Below, piece by piece: positions 17,951 to 27,156 of a stretch of DNA of 64,000 nt. The DNA comes from Cohnella algarum. GTDB lineage: Bacteria > Bacillota > Bacilli > Paenibacillales > Paenibacillaceae. The translations under genes and the position numbers were made by a program. Where the stretch lies: contig NZ_JAFHKM010000002.1 of the NCBI RefSeq assembly GCF_016937515.1, forward strand, positions 3,963,001 through 4,027,000, in the 5' to 3' direction. Numbering within the stretch: position 1 is the stretch's first letter; each line of letters begins with the position of its first letter. The notes beneath the pieces are model-generated. The model saw only the letters and a list, made by a program, of their open reading frames with translations. It had not been told where the DNA came from and ran no database searches.

Positions 17951-18270
17951 AAACGCGTAAGCGCCATCGGTTTTTCCAGCAACAGGTGGCACCCCGCCTC
18001 CGCGGCGAAGCAGGCCGCCTCCAGATGAAGAAAATGGGGAAGGGCGACGATAACGACGTCCGGCGCCGCCTCGCGGATCATCTTCTTGTAATCGGCATAA
18101 ACGCTCAGCCTTCCGCCGTACCGTTCGGCTGCCGCCTGCGCGCGGGAAGGATTCGTATCGGCGACGGCAACGGCGCATGCGCGGCCGCCGGACTGCTCCC
18201 ATTGCTTAAGCGCCGCCAGGTGCCGGTCGGAAATTCCGCCGCACCCGGCGATGGCAACCCGGTAAGTCAT
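17951..18270 (-). pseudogene. 5' fragment of a Gfo/Idh/MocA family oxidoreductase
   Basis: An ATG at 18270 with CGGAGG upstream opens MTYRVAIAGCGGISDRHLAAL, the GxGxxG NAD(P)-binding start of the Gfo/Idh/MocA family. It continues through DVVIVALPHFLHLEAACFAAEAG and HLLLEKPMALT, where the EKP lysine is the conserved catalytic-region motif. After about 106 residues the gene stops matching and runs into the AraC fragment in another frame. The substrate-binding C-terminal domain (over 200 residues) is missing, so no active enzyme is expected. Confidence 0.8.
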
Positions 18271-18479
18271 TCTGCATCCTCCGTTCGTTGGATTCGCGTT
18301 GATCGGGAAACCTTTCCCTGGCTTGCGGCGATCGGACGCGAACCGCCCAGCCCGGGATCGTCCAAATTCAGCTTACCATGACGAGGACGCGGAGCCTATC
18401 GGCTTGTTTTCCGTTTTATATGCAGTTTTTACGATCCGATGGCTTGCGAGATCCCGAAGCGATGCCGCCGAGCGCAAAG

Positions 18480-18507
18480 CGAGCCGCCAGCTTTGGCGCG
18501 GGCGGCT
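18480..18507 (-). terminator. Hairpin after the 18529 permease gene
   Basis: On the minus strand GAGCCGCC and GGCGGCTC pair around a 12-nt loop about 20 bp past the permease stop, followed by GCTTTGCG. The T run is poor, so this is a weak terminator or an RNA-stability stem. Confidence 0.45.
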
Positions 18508-18528
18508 CCTCTCGCTTGCGATATTCGA

Positions 18529-19359
18529 TTATCCTTTTACCGCGCCGGCTGTCAGGCCTCCGATAATATACTTTTGCGCGAACAAATACAGGATGAAGAC
18601 CGGCAAGGAGGTCAGCACGAGCACGGCGAAAATCAGGTTCCAGTCCCGGCTGTACAGGCCGTAGAAGTTGTATACCGCGAGCGGCATCGTCCAGTCGGTG
18701 CTGTCGGTCAAAAAGTAAATCGGAATCGTGATGTCGTTCCATACCGACATGAACACCATAATGAGGACGGTGGCATTGACCGGGACGATGAGCGGAATGA
18801 TAATCCGGAAAAAGACGTTGAACATGCCGGCCCCTTCGAGGAACGCGACCTCGTCGAGAACTCTCGGAATCGACTTGATGAAGCCGTTGTACAGAAAGAC
18901 GCTGAATGCCGTATTAAGCGCCGCGTAAATGAGAATGACGCTCGTGACGCTGCCGTAGAAGCCGAACCATTGCACGACCCGAATCGTCGTAATGGTGGAC
19001 ATCGGGGCGATCAGACCCATGAAGAAAAACAGATAAAGGAAGTTCGACATGCGCGATTCTCTCCGCACGAGGACGAAGGAAGCCGCGGATGTGGTCACGA
19101 TATTGATAATCGAAGAGATGCCGGTAATCAGGATCCCGTTCAGAAACGACCGCAGCAGGTTTCCTTGCTCATAGACGAGCTTGTAGTTGCTGAATAGCCA
19201 TTCCTGCGGAAGCTTGAGCGAGAAGTCGAGCACTTCCACGTTGTTTTTGAACGATCCGAACACCATGACCAGCAGCGGAAGCAAAATGATCAGACAGCTC
19301 AGCAGCATGATCGCTTCCACGATATAATTGCGCAAGGCGTGACGCAAACGCATGCTCAT
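18529..19359 (-). CDS. Carbohydrate ABC transporter permease (MalG/AraQ type)
   Basis: This 276-residue inner-membrane subunit of a sugar importer has about six helices (YIVEAIMLLSCLIILLPLLVMVFGS first). The cytoplasmic EAA-type loop reads IPRVLDEVAFLEGAGMFNVFFRIIIPLI, where it contacts the ATPase. Its start overlaps the stop of the upstream permease by one base (TAATG), so the pair is co-translated. It ends IIGGLTAGAVKG, typical of the family. No ATPase gene is nearby; such Firmicute systems often share one MsmX-like ATPase. Confidence 0.92.
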   Translation of the reverse strand: MSMRLRHALRNYIVEAIMLLSCLIILLPLLVMVFGSFKNNVEVLDFSLKLPQEWLFSNYKLVYEQGNLLRSFLNGILITGISSIINIVTTSAASFVLVRRESRMSNFLYLFFFMGLIAPMSTITTIRVVQWFGFYGSVTSVILIYAALNTAFSVFLYNGFIKSIPRVLDEVAFLEGAGMFNVFFRIIIPLIVPVNATVLIMVFMSVWNDITIPIYFLTDSTDWTMPLAVYNFYGLYSRDWNLIFAVLVLTSLPVFILYLFAQKYIIGGLTAGAVKG

Positions 19360-20231
19360 TATTCGCTAACCTCCTTGCGCCGCATGAAGTACAACAATGG
19401 AATGGAAATGGCGGTGACGACGACGAACAGCAGCGTGTTCATGGCCGTGCCCAGTCCCCAGTTTCCTTCGCCGAACGAGCGCATAATGATCGTGCCGACG
19501 ACCTGGGACGCATTGCCGGGGCCGCCTCCCGTAAGCACGAACACTTCGGAAAATACTTTCAGCCCGCCGATCAGCGTGAGCATGAGATTGATGTTGATGG
19601 CCGGCAGCAGCAGCGGAAGCGTAATATGGACGAAGCTTTTCCACGAGCCTGCGCCGTCGATCGTCGCGGCTTCGTAGTATTCCTTGGAAATCGACTGCAG
19701 GCCGGCGAGATAAATCGCCATTTGAAAGCCGGCGGACTGCCAGATCGAGATGGCGCACACCGTAAAAATAACGATGGCCGGATCGGTCAACCAGGCTTGG
19801 GACAGCGACCCGAGTCCCACGGACTCGAACAGCTTGTTGATGACGCCGTCGGATCGCAGCATCGGAGTAAATACGATACTGATGACCAGAATGCTCAGAA
19901 TGGAAGGGGAGTAGAAAATCGCCCGCAGCAGGTTTCTGGTCTTCAGTTTCATATTTAATGCGACGGCAAGCACGATCCCGATGACGTTTTTGCCGATGAC
20001 GGTGACGACCGCGAAGATGACCGTGTTTTTAAGCGCCAGGATCAGCGTTTCGTCCGTGAAAATCGTCTTGAAGTTCGTCCATCCGTTGAAGCTGATCGTC
20101 TCCCGATCCAGGCGCCAGTCGGTGAAGGAATAGTAGAATCCGATGATGGCGGGAAGGACGAAAAAGAGGACGTAGATGAGCAGCGCGGGCATAACCATGT
20201 AGTACGAGTACAGTTTTTTGGCTATTTTCAT
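19359..20231 (-). CDS. Carbohydrate ABC transporter permease (MalF/UgpA type)
   Basis: This 290-residue permease begins MKIAKKLYSYYMVMPALLIYVLFF, a cytoplasmic head and first helix. The FYYSFTDWRLDRETISFNGW block is typical of MalF-type subunits. The EAA-type loop is ISKEYYEAATIDGAGSWKSFVHITLPLL. It lies 74 bp after the binding-protein gene and is coupled to the second permease. The transported sugar is not visible from sequence. The divergent YesM/YesN pair at 21.8-25.1 kb is the likely regulator. Confidence 0.93.
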   Translation of the reverse strand: MKIAKKLYSYYMVMPALLIYVLFFVLPAIIGFYYSFTDWRLDRETISFNGWTNFKTIFTDETLILALKNTVIFAVVTVIGKNVIGIVLAVALNMKLKTRNLLRAIFYSPSILSILVISIVFTPMLRSDGVINKLFESVGLGSLSQAWLTDPAIVIFTVCAISIWQSAGFQMAIYLAGLQSISKEYYEAATIDGAGSWKSFVHITLPLLLPAININLMLTLIGGLKVFSEVFVLTGGGPGNASQVVGTIIMRSFGEGNWGLGTAMNTLLFVVVTAISIPLLYFMRRKEVSE

Positions 20232-20305
20232 GGTTCACTCTCCGTAACGGACGGGGCAGGGCGAAGCCCGTCAAGCTCGAGCCTGCCCCTTTTCCGCCTT
20301 TATAT

Positions 20306-21625
20306 TTAGAAGCCTTCGACGCCCTTGTCTTTCATCAGCTGGTTAAACTTCGTATCCCACGCTTCCAGCACTTCCTTCGCCGTCTTGCCGCCCGCGAACA
20401 CGTCCTGCAAGTTCCGGTACAGTTCGCTCAGGTCGATGGACATGTAGGCTTCCATCGTCGTGACCGTTTTTTGCGGGGTAATGTACAAGTCGACGATTTC
20501 CTGCTTGTATTCCGGAAGCTCCGGGGTCGTGACATCGTTAAAGTTGGATACGTATTCCTGTTCGTTGACGATCTCCTGCGCGACTTCCGGAGAAGCGAGG
20601 AACTCCAGGAACTTTTTCGCTTCTTCGATGTGCTTCGCCTGTTTCGGAATGAACAGCTGTCCGCCGAGCGGGCTGGCGCCGACGAGCGCGTCTTGCGCGT
20701 ACGGGATCGGGAACAGGCCGAGGCGCATGTTCGGATCTTTGTTTTCGACGTCTTGGATGAGCCAGTCGCCCATGAACATCATGGCCACTTCCTTGTTCAG
20801 GAATTTGCCTACCGCCATATCGTAGCTGTCGCTCAGCACGTCGGTGTTCGTGAGGCCTTTCTCATACAGATCGTATTGCTGCTGAATGATCGTTTCGAAA
20901 GCCGGAATGTCGGTCCATTTTTTCTTGTTGGCGTTCAAATCTTCCCACAGCGTCGGCTCGTTTTTGGCGGCATAGTCGGCGAAAGCGGCCGACGTCCAAA
21001 TGTTCGTTGCCCAGTGGTCCTTGAACGGCATGAAGATCGGGGTGATGCCGGCCGCTTTGATCTTTTCGGCCGCCGCGATGAATTCGTCGTAGTTGGCCGG
21101 AATGGATAGGCCAAGCTCTTCGAAAATTTCCTTGTTGTACACGACGCCCTGCATCCCGGTGTCCTGGCTGACGTGGAAGCTGTAAATATGGCCGCCCGAC
21201 GAAAGCACTTCCTTGTTCAGCAGGCGGCTCGCCCAGGACTCGTTGTCGAGAATTTCGAAATTGCGCTCCAGATTCAAATCGGACACGGCGCTTGCCAGGT
21301 TGTATTGAATGATGTCCGGCGTTTCGCCGACGGCAAGCTTCGTTTGCAGCACGGTCGTCACTTGTTCGGAAGGAAGCTGCTGGATATTGACTTTGATGTT
21401 CGTTTGTTCCTCGAACTTCTTGAGCAGTTCCGCGTCGACGAAGGCGGAATCCTGCGAGGCTTTGGAGATGGCCAGCTCGATTGTCACTTTTTGGCCCGAG
21501 CCCGCGGATCCGCCGGACGCTTCCGACGAACCGGACGAACCCGAGTTGGAACCGCAGGCGGCCAAGGCGACGGTCAAGGCCGACAGGAGCAAAAGCTTCG
21601 ACGTTCGTTTCATTTTTTTGGACAT
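20306..21625 (-). CDS. ABC transporter sugar-binding lipoprotein
   Basis: ATG 21625, with GGGGGA seven bases upstream, gives 439 residues. A lipoprotein signal peptide (MSKKMKRTSKLLLLSALTVALAACG) puts the lipidated cysteine at position 24, followed by a Ser/Gly-rich tether. The mature domain shows the family-1 solute-binding pattern: FEEQTNIKVNIQQLPSEQV, GETPDIIQYN, and GDWLIQDVENKDPNMRLGLFPIPY. It would capture a sugar outside the membrane for the two permeases behind it. It is divergent from the sensor kinase at 21769. Confidence 0.93.
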   Translation of the reverse strand: MSKKMKRTSKLLLLSALTVALAACGSNSGSSGSSEASGGSAGSGQKVTIELAISKASQDSAFVDAELLKKFEEQTNIKVNIQQLPSEQVTTVLQTKLAVGETPDIIQYNLASAVSDLNLERNFEILDNESWASRLLNKEVLSSGGHIYSFHVSQDTGMQGVVYNKEIFEELGLSIPANYDEFIAAAEKIKAAGITPIFMPFKDHWATNIWTSAAFADYAAKNEPTLWEDLNANKKKWTDIPAFETIIQQQYDLYEKGLTNTDVLSDSYDMAVGKFLNKEVAMMFMGDWLIQDVENKDPNMRLGLFPIPYAQDALVGASPLGGQLFIPKQAKHIEEAKKFLEFLASPEVAQEIVNEQEYVSNFNDVTTPELPEYKQEIVDLYITPQKTVTTMEAYMSIDLSELYRNLQDVFAGGKTAKEVLEAWDTKFNQLMKDKGVEGF

Positions 21626-21768
21626 GCGAATTTCCCCCAATGTTCGGTATTGGTTGTAACTTGTACTGAATCCGATTACAATTACGATTATAAATTTCGG
21701 GATCGGCGGGGTACATGTTTGTCGTTTCCTGTTGATGTGTAATATTCTGAACCGGAGAGGATGAAAGG

Positions 21769-23538
21769 ATGATCCGGCTGCGCCTAAAAAACAACCCCTT
21801 CCAAAACCGGACCAGCTTGCAAACGAGGCTCTTCCTGACGTTTTTTCCGCTGCTGATCGTCATTCTCGGCTGTTTCTTGATTTACGTGAATTCGTACGTC
21901 ATCCCGCCGCTCCGGGAAAAAACGATCAACGAAAGGCTGATGACGGCAACGCAGGTTTCCGACCAGTTGGAAGAATACATCGATGTGCAGAATCAGCTGT
22001 CGCAGCGCATATTATCCAACAAAAATCTGTTCGAATCGCTCAATTTCGGCCCGAATTCCCCCATTCAGGGGCTGCAGCGGGTCCGGCTTCTGAAGGATAT
22101 GATGTTTCAGGCTTTGGGGCCGAGTCTGGACATACAGGACATGGGCATCTACAGTCTCGAGGGCACGCTGGTTTCGTCCTACTTCGGAACCTCGGTTCCC
22201 TCGAGCCTCAAGCCCGTCGTCGAAGACGAACGGTACGAAACCGAATTGAACGAAAGCAGCTTCATCCTGCATGCGGACGAGCCCGGTACCCTCGATTTCA
22301 TTCGGCCGATCATGGATGTGGACGGAAAAGTATTCGGCTATTTGAACATCCGGCTCGATTACGCGTATTTGCAAAAAGTGGTCGACGCGGTCGTCGGCTC
22401 GCGCGTGTACGTCGTCGATTCCGAAAACCGGACCATCGTCAAATCCGCGGGGGCGGCCGGCGAAGCGAACGAGGAGTACAAGCGGCCGCTGCCGTCGGAC
22501 AGGGGCATCTACACGGACAGTTCGCGCAATTATATCGCCTACCAGCAATCGGAACCGAGCGGCTGGACGACCGTGATCGTCACGTCCAAGGAATCGGTGC
22601 TCGGTTCCGTCAATTCGGTCCGGAACGTTTCGATCCTGTTGATCGTTTCGCTCACTTTGTTTTCGTTCGTCTACGTTTACGTTTTCGCCCGGAATTTCGT
22701 CGTGCCGATTCGGAAATTGCGCGGCCAGATCATGCGCATGAATTACAGCAACCTGATCCTGCGAACGGACGGCAAGCTGCACAACAACGACCTGCAGCTG
22801 CTCAACGAGGCGTTCGGCGAGCTGCTCGAACGGCTGCAGACGTCGATCGAGAGAGAAAAGCTGGCCGTTCACGAGGAAGCCATGGCGAGAAACACCGCGC
22901 TCCAAGCGCAAATCGCGCCCCATTTTATCCATAACGCGTTGTATTTGATCAGCATTGCGGCCCAGGAGGGCAAAAACGAGGCCGTATCCGATATGTGCAA
23001 GCAGCTGTCGGAAAGCTTGAGATACATTGTATCATCGCCGTACAAGCATGCGAGTATACGGGAGGAAATCGAGCATACGAAAAGATACTTGTCGCTGGTA
23101 GAACGCAATTACGAGGATGACCTCGATTGGGAAATCGAAATGGATCCTTCGGCGGACGACATTCAGCTGCCGCGCCTCGTCATCCAGCCGTTCGTCGAAA
23201 ATTGCATCGAGCACGCCTTCGAAAATACGGCACCGCCATGGAAAATCCATATCAACATCAAACTGTTCAACGGTCTCTGGGCCATAGAAATCAGCGATAA
23301 CGGCAAAGGGATCGACCGGGCGAAAATCAAGGAAATCGTGAACAAAATCCAGGAATCCGACCACGGCATCCAGGAGCTCAAAAACAGCTCGCTCGGCATC
23401 GGCAACATGGGCATCATCAATACGGTGAACCGGCTGAAGCTGATGTACAAAAACCGCCTGTTTTTCAACGTGTTCAACAACGCCGACAGCGGAACGACCA
23501 TCCAGATCATCGCTTCCCTCAAACGGGATTTCTACTAA
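21769..23538 (+). CDS. Sensor histidine kinase, YesM type
   Basis: This 589-residue membrane kinase has a first helix at about 19-45 (FLTFFPLLIVILGCFLIYVNSY), an extracytoplasmic sensor of about 240 residues, a second helix (ILLIVSLTLFSFVYVYVFA) and HAMP. The His_kinase domain has the motif ALQAQIAPHFIHNALYLISI; the family usual is QINPHFLYNTL, so this is a slightly divergent phospho-acceptor box. The ATPase domain has ENCIEHAF, ISDNGKGI and GIGNMGIINTVNRL. It lies 18 bp before its response regulator and is divergent from the ABC importer it probably controls. Confidence 0.93.
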   Translation: MIRLRLKNNPFQNRTSLQTRLFLTFFPLLIVILGCFLIYVNSYVIPPLREKTINERLMTATQVSDQLEEYIDVQNQLSQRILSNKNLFESLNFGPNSPIQGLQRVRLLKDMMFQALGPSLDIQDMGIYSLEGTLVSSYFGTSVPSSLKPVVEDERYETELNESSFILHADEPGTLDFIRPIMDVDGKVFGYLNIRLDYAYLQKVVDAVVGSRVYVVDSENRTIVKSAGAAGEANEEYKRPLPSDRGIYTDSSRNYIAYQQSEPSGWTTVIVTSKESVLGSVNSVRNVSILLIVSLTLFSFVYVYVFARNFVVPIRKLRGQIMRMNYSNLILRTDGKLHNNDLQLLNEAFGELLERLQTSIEREKLAVHEEAMARNTALQAQIAPHFIHNALYLISIAAQEGKNEAVSDMCKQLSESLRYIVSSPYKHASIREEIEHTKRYLSLVERNYEDDLDWEIEMDPSADDIQLPRLVIQPFVENCIEHAFENTAPPWKIHINIKLFNGLWAIEISDNGKGIDRAKIKEIVNKIQESDHGIQELKNSSLGIGNMGIINTVNRLKLMYKNRLFFNVFNNADSGTTIQIIASLKRDFY

Positions 23539-23556
23539 GGAAGGGAGCACGCATCC

Positions 23557-25068
23557 ATGTATAACGTTCTCATCGCGGAAGACAGCAAGCCGATCTTGCG
23601 AAACATCAAGGGGCTGGTCGAATCGTCGGGACTGCCGGTGCGTGTCGTGGCGACGGCGGCGAACGGCGAGGAGGCGCTCGCCGCCTTCGGCCTCCATGCG
23701 ATCGATATTATGCTGACGGATATCCGAATGCCGAAAATGGACGGTCTTGCGCTTATCGATCAGGCCAAAAAGCTTCATCCGCAGCTGAAAGCCGTCTTGA
23801 TCAGCGGCTACAACGACTTCGAGTACACGCGAAAAGCGATCAATTTGCAGGTCAACGACTACTTGCTGAAGCCGGTCGAGAAAAGCCAGCTGACGGAAGT
23901 GATGAAAAATCTGCTGGCGCAGCTTGCGGAGGAGCAGGATCATTCGCTATCCGGCTTTCACGAAATTTTGGATCGGGACGCTGTCCGGGAATGGAGGCCC
24001 GGGCCTGAATTTTACCGGGAACCGAAAATTTTTTTCGTGATTCGGAAACAGCCCTTCGCCGCGGCGATGCCGGTATCGGGAACTCCGTTCGAGGCTGCCG
24101 TTCCGGATGCCGCCATCCCTTCGTGGGCCCTGCCGACGATCGAGCGGGACCAGCTGCTGCTGATCGCCGACGCTTCCTGGCTTAAGCGCAGCGAATCGTC
24201 CGCGGACCTGATCGAAGACGTGCGCTCGCGCCTTCTGGACGACGGCGCCCAGGCTTCGCTCGTGGGCTGCCTGACGCCGACGGAATGGACGCAAATTCCG
24301 GAAAAATACCGGGAAGCCGCGCGCCTTCTGGACGACCGGCAGCTTGTCTTCAAGCCGGTCGCGCTCGATTTCGCGTTGTACCGGGACGATCCCGAGCCGT
24401 CGTTCGAGGAAGTCGACCGGCTCGGCGGCGCTTTCGCCGCGATGATCGAGCAGATGAACAAAGACCGGTTCATGCTGATGCTGTCCGAGCAGGTGGCGAA
24501 ATGGAAGCGGGGCAACGTCCGGTTCGCCGAATTGAAGCGCTTTGTCCGGTCGATCGAGAGCGCTTTCGAATCGCTTCTGGAGGAGGGCGACGGGGCGGAT
24601 GCCGCCGGGATGCACAAGCGGCGGGAGGACCTGTTCGGCCGGCCGAGCTACGAGGAATTCGGCTCGGGGCTGCTCGAATGGGCGGAGGAATGCTTTTCCC
24701 GGGTAAAATCGTCGAACCGGAAAAGCGGAGACGAACTGTTCGAGCAAATGGACGGCTACTTGCGGACCAACCTCTATTCCAGCGTGTCCATCCCCGATCT
24801 CGTCCGCCTGTTCCATGTCAGCTCGTCCTATATCAGCCGAATCATCAAACGCTTCTCGGGGAAAACGTTCGTTCACTACTACACGGAGATGAAAATAAAC
24901 GAAGCCTGCAAGCTTATGGAGACGAAGCCGGAAATGAAAATCAGGGAAATCGCGGAAGCGCTCTGCTTCGCCGACCAGCATTATTTTTCCAAGGTTTTCA
25001 AGGAACGCGTCGGCGTAAGCCCGCTGGAATACAAGATGAGCCGGACCGGCCGCTCCGACACGGAATGA
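23557..25068 (+). CDS. Response regulator with AraC-type DNA-binding domain, YesN type
   Basis: The 503-residue protein has an N-terminal receiver with phospho-acceptor D55 (IMLTDIRMPKMDG) and K105 in DYLLKPVEK. A long variable central region follows, then a C-terminal AraC pair of HTH motifs from about 400 (VSIPDLVRLFHVSSSYISRI; IREIAEALCFADQHYFSKVF). It pairs with the kinase directly upstream. The expected target is the divergent promoter region 21626-21768 that drives the sugar importer. Confidence 0.93.
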   Translation: MYNVLIAEDSKPILRNIKGLVESSGLPVRVVATAANGEEALAAFGLHAIDIMLTDIRMPKMDGLALIDQAKKLHPQLKAVLISGYNDFEYTRKAINLQVNDYLLKPVEKSQLTEVMKNLLAQLAEEQDHSLSGFHEILDRDAVREWRPGPEFYREPKIFFVIRKQPFAAAMPVSGTPFEAAVPDAAIPSWALPTIERDQLLLIADASWLKRSESSADLIEDVRSRLLDDGAQASLVGCLTPTEWTQIPEKYREAARLLDDRQLVFKPVALDFALYRDDPEPSFEEVDRLGGAFAAMIEQMNKDRFMLMLSEQVAKWKRGNVRFAELKRFVRSIESAFESLLEEGDGADAAGMHKRREDLFGRPSYEEFGSGLLEWAEECFSRVKSSNRKSGDELFEQMDGYLRTNLYSSVSIPDLVRLFHVSSSYISRIIKRFSGKTFVHYYTEMKINEACKLMETKPEMKIREIAEALCFADQHYFSKVFKERVGVSPLEYKMSRTGRSDTE

Positions 25069-25155
25069 GGGACGAATTCGCGGCGTCTCTTGATTTTGGA
25101 AAGCCGACGCGCTATGGTGGGAAAGCAATGATCCGTTTGTCGAGGTGAATGGAAA

Positions 25156-25818
25156 ATGACGACGAAGCAAGGATTCACGGTATTGTTTCAAGGCGATTCG
25201 ATTACGGACGGAGGCCGGGGGAGAAGCGAGGACCTGAACCATATTTTGGGCCACAGCTATCCGTACCTCATTGCCGCCAGGCTCGGGGAGCGGCTTGCCG
25301 CGAGCCGGCCGCATTTTATCAACCGCGGCATCAGCGGGAATCGCGTGTCGGACCTGTACGCGAGATGGAACGAGGACGCGATCGCCTTGAAGCCGGATTT
25401 GATCAGCATTTTGATCGGCGTCAACGATTTGTGGCGGATCATGTCGAACGAACCGAGCGGGGCGACGGACCGGTTCGAGCGGGCCTACCGCCATTTGCTC
25501 GAGGAGACGAGGGAAGTGCTTCCGGATGCCGTCCTCGTGCTGCTTGAACCTTTTATCCTCAAGACCGGCGCGACGCTGGAAAAATGGGACGAATGGAACC
25601 GCCGGATGGCCGTCTACCGGCAAACGGTCAAATCGCTGGCCGAGCAGTACGGCGCCCTGTTCGTTCCGCTGCAGGAGCCGTTCGACCGCGCCGCGGAAAA
25701 AGCCGACCCCGCCTACTGGATTTGGGACGGCGTCCATCCGACGGCGGCCGGCCATCACCTGATCGCCGAGCAGTGGCTGAGCGTCGTGCAAAAGGGCTGC
25801 GCCGCTTTGGCGGAGTAG
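25156..25818 (+). CDS. SGNH/GDSL esterase, similar in pattern to acetylxylan esterase Axe2
   Basis: This 220-residue cytoplasmic hydrolase has block I FQGDSITDGGRG with the nucleophile at S15, block II NRGISGNRVSDLYARW, block III ILIGVNDLWR, and block V WDGVHPTAAGHH with D191 and H194. The RGISGNxVxDLxARW and GxNDxWR patterns resemble the intracellular acetylxylan esterase Axe2. That would fit the xylan block that follows, but substrate is inferred. It follows the response regulator by 88 bp and ends at a strong terminator. Confidence 0.85.
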   Translation: MTTKQGFTVLFQGDSITDGGRGRSEDLNHILGHSYPYLIAARLGERLAASRPHFINRGISGNRVSDLYARWNEDAIALKPDLISILIGVNDLWRIMSNEPSGATDRFERAYRHLLEETREVLPDAVLVLLEPFILKTGATLEKWDEWNRRMAVYRQTVKSLAEQYGALFVPLQEPFDRAAEKADPAYWIWDGVHPTAAGHHLIAEQWLSVVQKGCAALAE

Positions 25819-25831
25819 ATGAAGGCTGAAA

Positions 25832-25880
25832 CAAGAGGCGATCTCGCGGGCCCGTTCGGACCCGCGAGACCGCCTCTTTT
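25832..25880. terminator. Strong hairpin terminator after the SGNH esterase
   Basis: AAGAGGCG-A-TCTCGCGGG and CCCGCGAGA-CCGCCTCTT form a long stem with loop CCCGTTCGGA, followed by TTTGTCTTTT. It also stands at the 3' side of the minus-strand remnant at 25886. Confidence 0.85.
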
Positions 25881-25885
25881 GTCTT

Positions 25886-26065
25886 TTATTGCTGCGCGTG
25901 CCACTCCGAAAATTGCTTCTGATACTCCGCCACGTACTTGTCAATACCCGCTTCCTTCAGTTTCTCCAGCGCTTTCGGGAAGTTCGCCTCGTAATCGACG
26001 AAACCGTTGCCGATCGGCGCCATCTATTCGGAAAACACGCCGTTGATTTTCGCTTTCGAAACCGG
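25886..26065 (-). pseudogene. C-terminal remnant of an extracellular solute-binding protein
   Basis: The minus strand reads PVSKAKINGVFSE, a TAG stop, then MAPIGNGFVDYEANFPKAL, EKLKEAGIDKYVAEYQKQFS and EWHAQQ before TAA. The last helix (LKEAGIDKYVAEYQKQ-W) is the usual end of LipO-type sugar-binding lipoproteins in these bacteria. The internal stop and the missing 5' end (over 400 codons) show it is dead. From about 26066 to 26235 there is no gene; a minus-frame piece with AAWKIGTPGTYSNADVTKE may be another scrap. Confidence 0.6.
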
Positions 26066-26235
26066 CAGGAGGACAAGTAATGTTAAAAATGAAGCAAAAA
26101 AAGCATCAAAAATACAACAAATCGTCCTTGGCATGAACTATACTGAAGGCGTTTCCTTGGTGACGTCCGCGTTCGAATAGGTTCCCGGCGTTCCGATTTT
26201 CCACGCCGCGATTTGGTGAACTGGCGGCAGCTCCG

Positions 26236-27078
26236 TCAGTCGCGGGCGCTCCGCTTGCGATATTGAAGCGGCGTGATTCCGGCGATGCGCTTGAACGTCC
26301 GGTTGAAGTGGGACATATGCTCGAACCCCATTTTCCCGGCGACTTCCTGCACTTGCAACTGCGTTTCCGCAAGCAGCCTTTGCGCTTCGCGAATGCGGAC
26401 GACGGTCACGTATTCCCGAAAATGAAAGCCGGTAAACCGATAAAAGATGCGGCTTAAATAAGACGCGCTAATATAGAAGCGGTTTGCCGTCGCTTCGAGC
26501 GTCAACGGCTCTCGCGCATGCTCGCGCAAGTAGGTCGCGATTTCGGAAATTTTCGCGAAAAGGGGATGCCGGTCGGCCGGTTCCGCGCGCTGCGGTTCGA
26601 TCCGATGGAGCAGAATCAGGAGCTCGGCGAGCAGCGACCGGACGCAGAGCTCGTAATGAAGGCGGCCCAGCCGGCATTCATCCTGCATTTGCGCGAGAAG
26701 ACGCCGGACTTCATCCTGCTCCTTGAAGGAAAGGCGAATAAGCCGAAAGCGTCCCGAGGGGGCGAGCAGCGGCTCGACCGACAGCGACGGATCGAGAAAT
26801 TCGGGCTCGACATGAAGCAGGAAGCGCTCGAATTCGGCGACCTGGGAGCTGGCCGTCGCATGAAGCTCTCCCGGGGCGATCACGATCAGATCGCCTTCCC
26901 GAACGGTCACGACCTGATCTTCGATAAAATAAATGCGTTCCCCGGAAATGAGGTAATAAAGTTCGATCGACCGGTGGCTGTGCGGCCGCGGCATCGCCGT
27001 GACGCCTTTTCGCTTCATGAGCTGGATGCTGAAGCTGCCGCCGCCGATCGCGTATTTCGGACTTTCCGCTTCCTGCAC
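26236..27078 (-). CDS. AraC family transcriptional regulator with cupin sensor domain
   Basis: GTG at 27078 with AAGGGGGG eight bases upstream gives 280 residues; the longer open frame upstream lacks coding character. The N-terminal AraC-type cupin has PRPHSHRSIELYYLISGE and VREGDLIVIAPGELHAT, a sugar-sensing fold. The C-terminal HTH pair begins at about 180 (LTLEATANRFYISASYLSRIF; VQEVAGKMGFEHMSHFNRTF) and ends ITPLQYRKRSARD. It is divergent from the alpha/beta hydrolase and GH105 genes and probably regulates them. Confidence 0.9.
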   Translation of the reverse strand: MQEAESPKYAIGGGSFSIQLMKRKGVTAMPRPHSHRSIELYYLISGERIYFIEDQVVTVREGDLIVIAPGELHATASSQVAEFERFLLHVEPEFLDPSLSVEPLLAPSGRFRLIRLSFKEQDEVRRLLAQMQDECRLGRLHYELCVRSLLAELLILLHRIEPQRAEPADRHPLFAKISEIATYLREHAREPLTLEATANRFYISASYLSRIFYRFTGFHFREYVTVVRIREAQRLLAETQLQVQEVAGKMGFEHMSHFNRTFKRIAGITPLQYRKRSARD

Positions 27079-27156
27079 GCCGTCCCCCCCTTGATCGGGT
27101 CCTGTACGGTTACCATTATAGAACGATGAAGAACCGAACGAAAGGTGCTGAAATAA

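Noticed and set aside
23947..25944. A 665-codon minus-strand open frame opposite the YesN-type regulator and SGNH esterase
   Set aside because: Shadow frame; both plus-strand genes have complete motifs.
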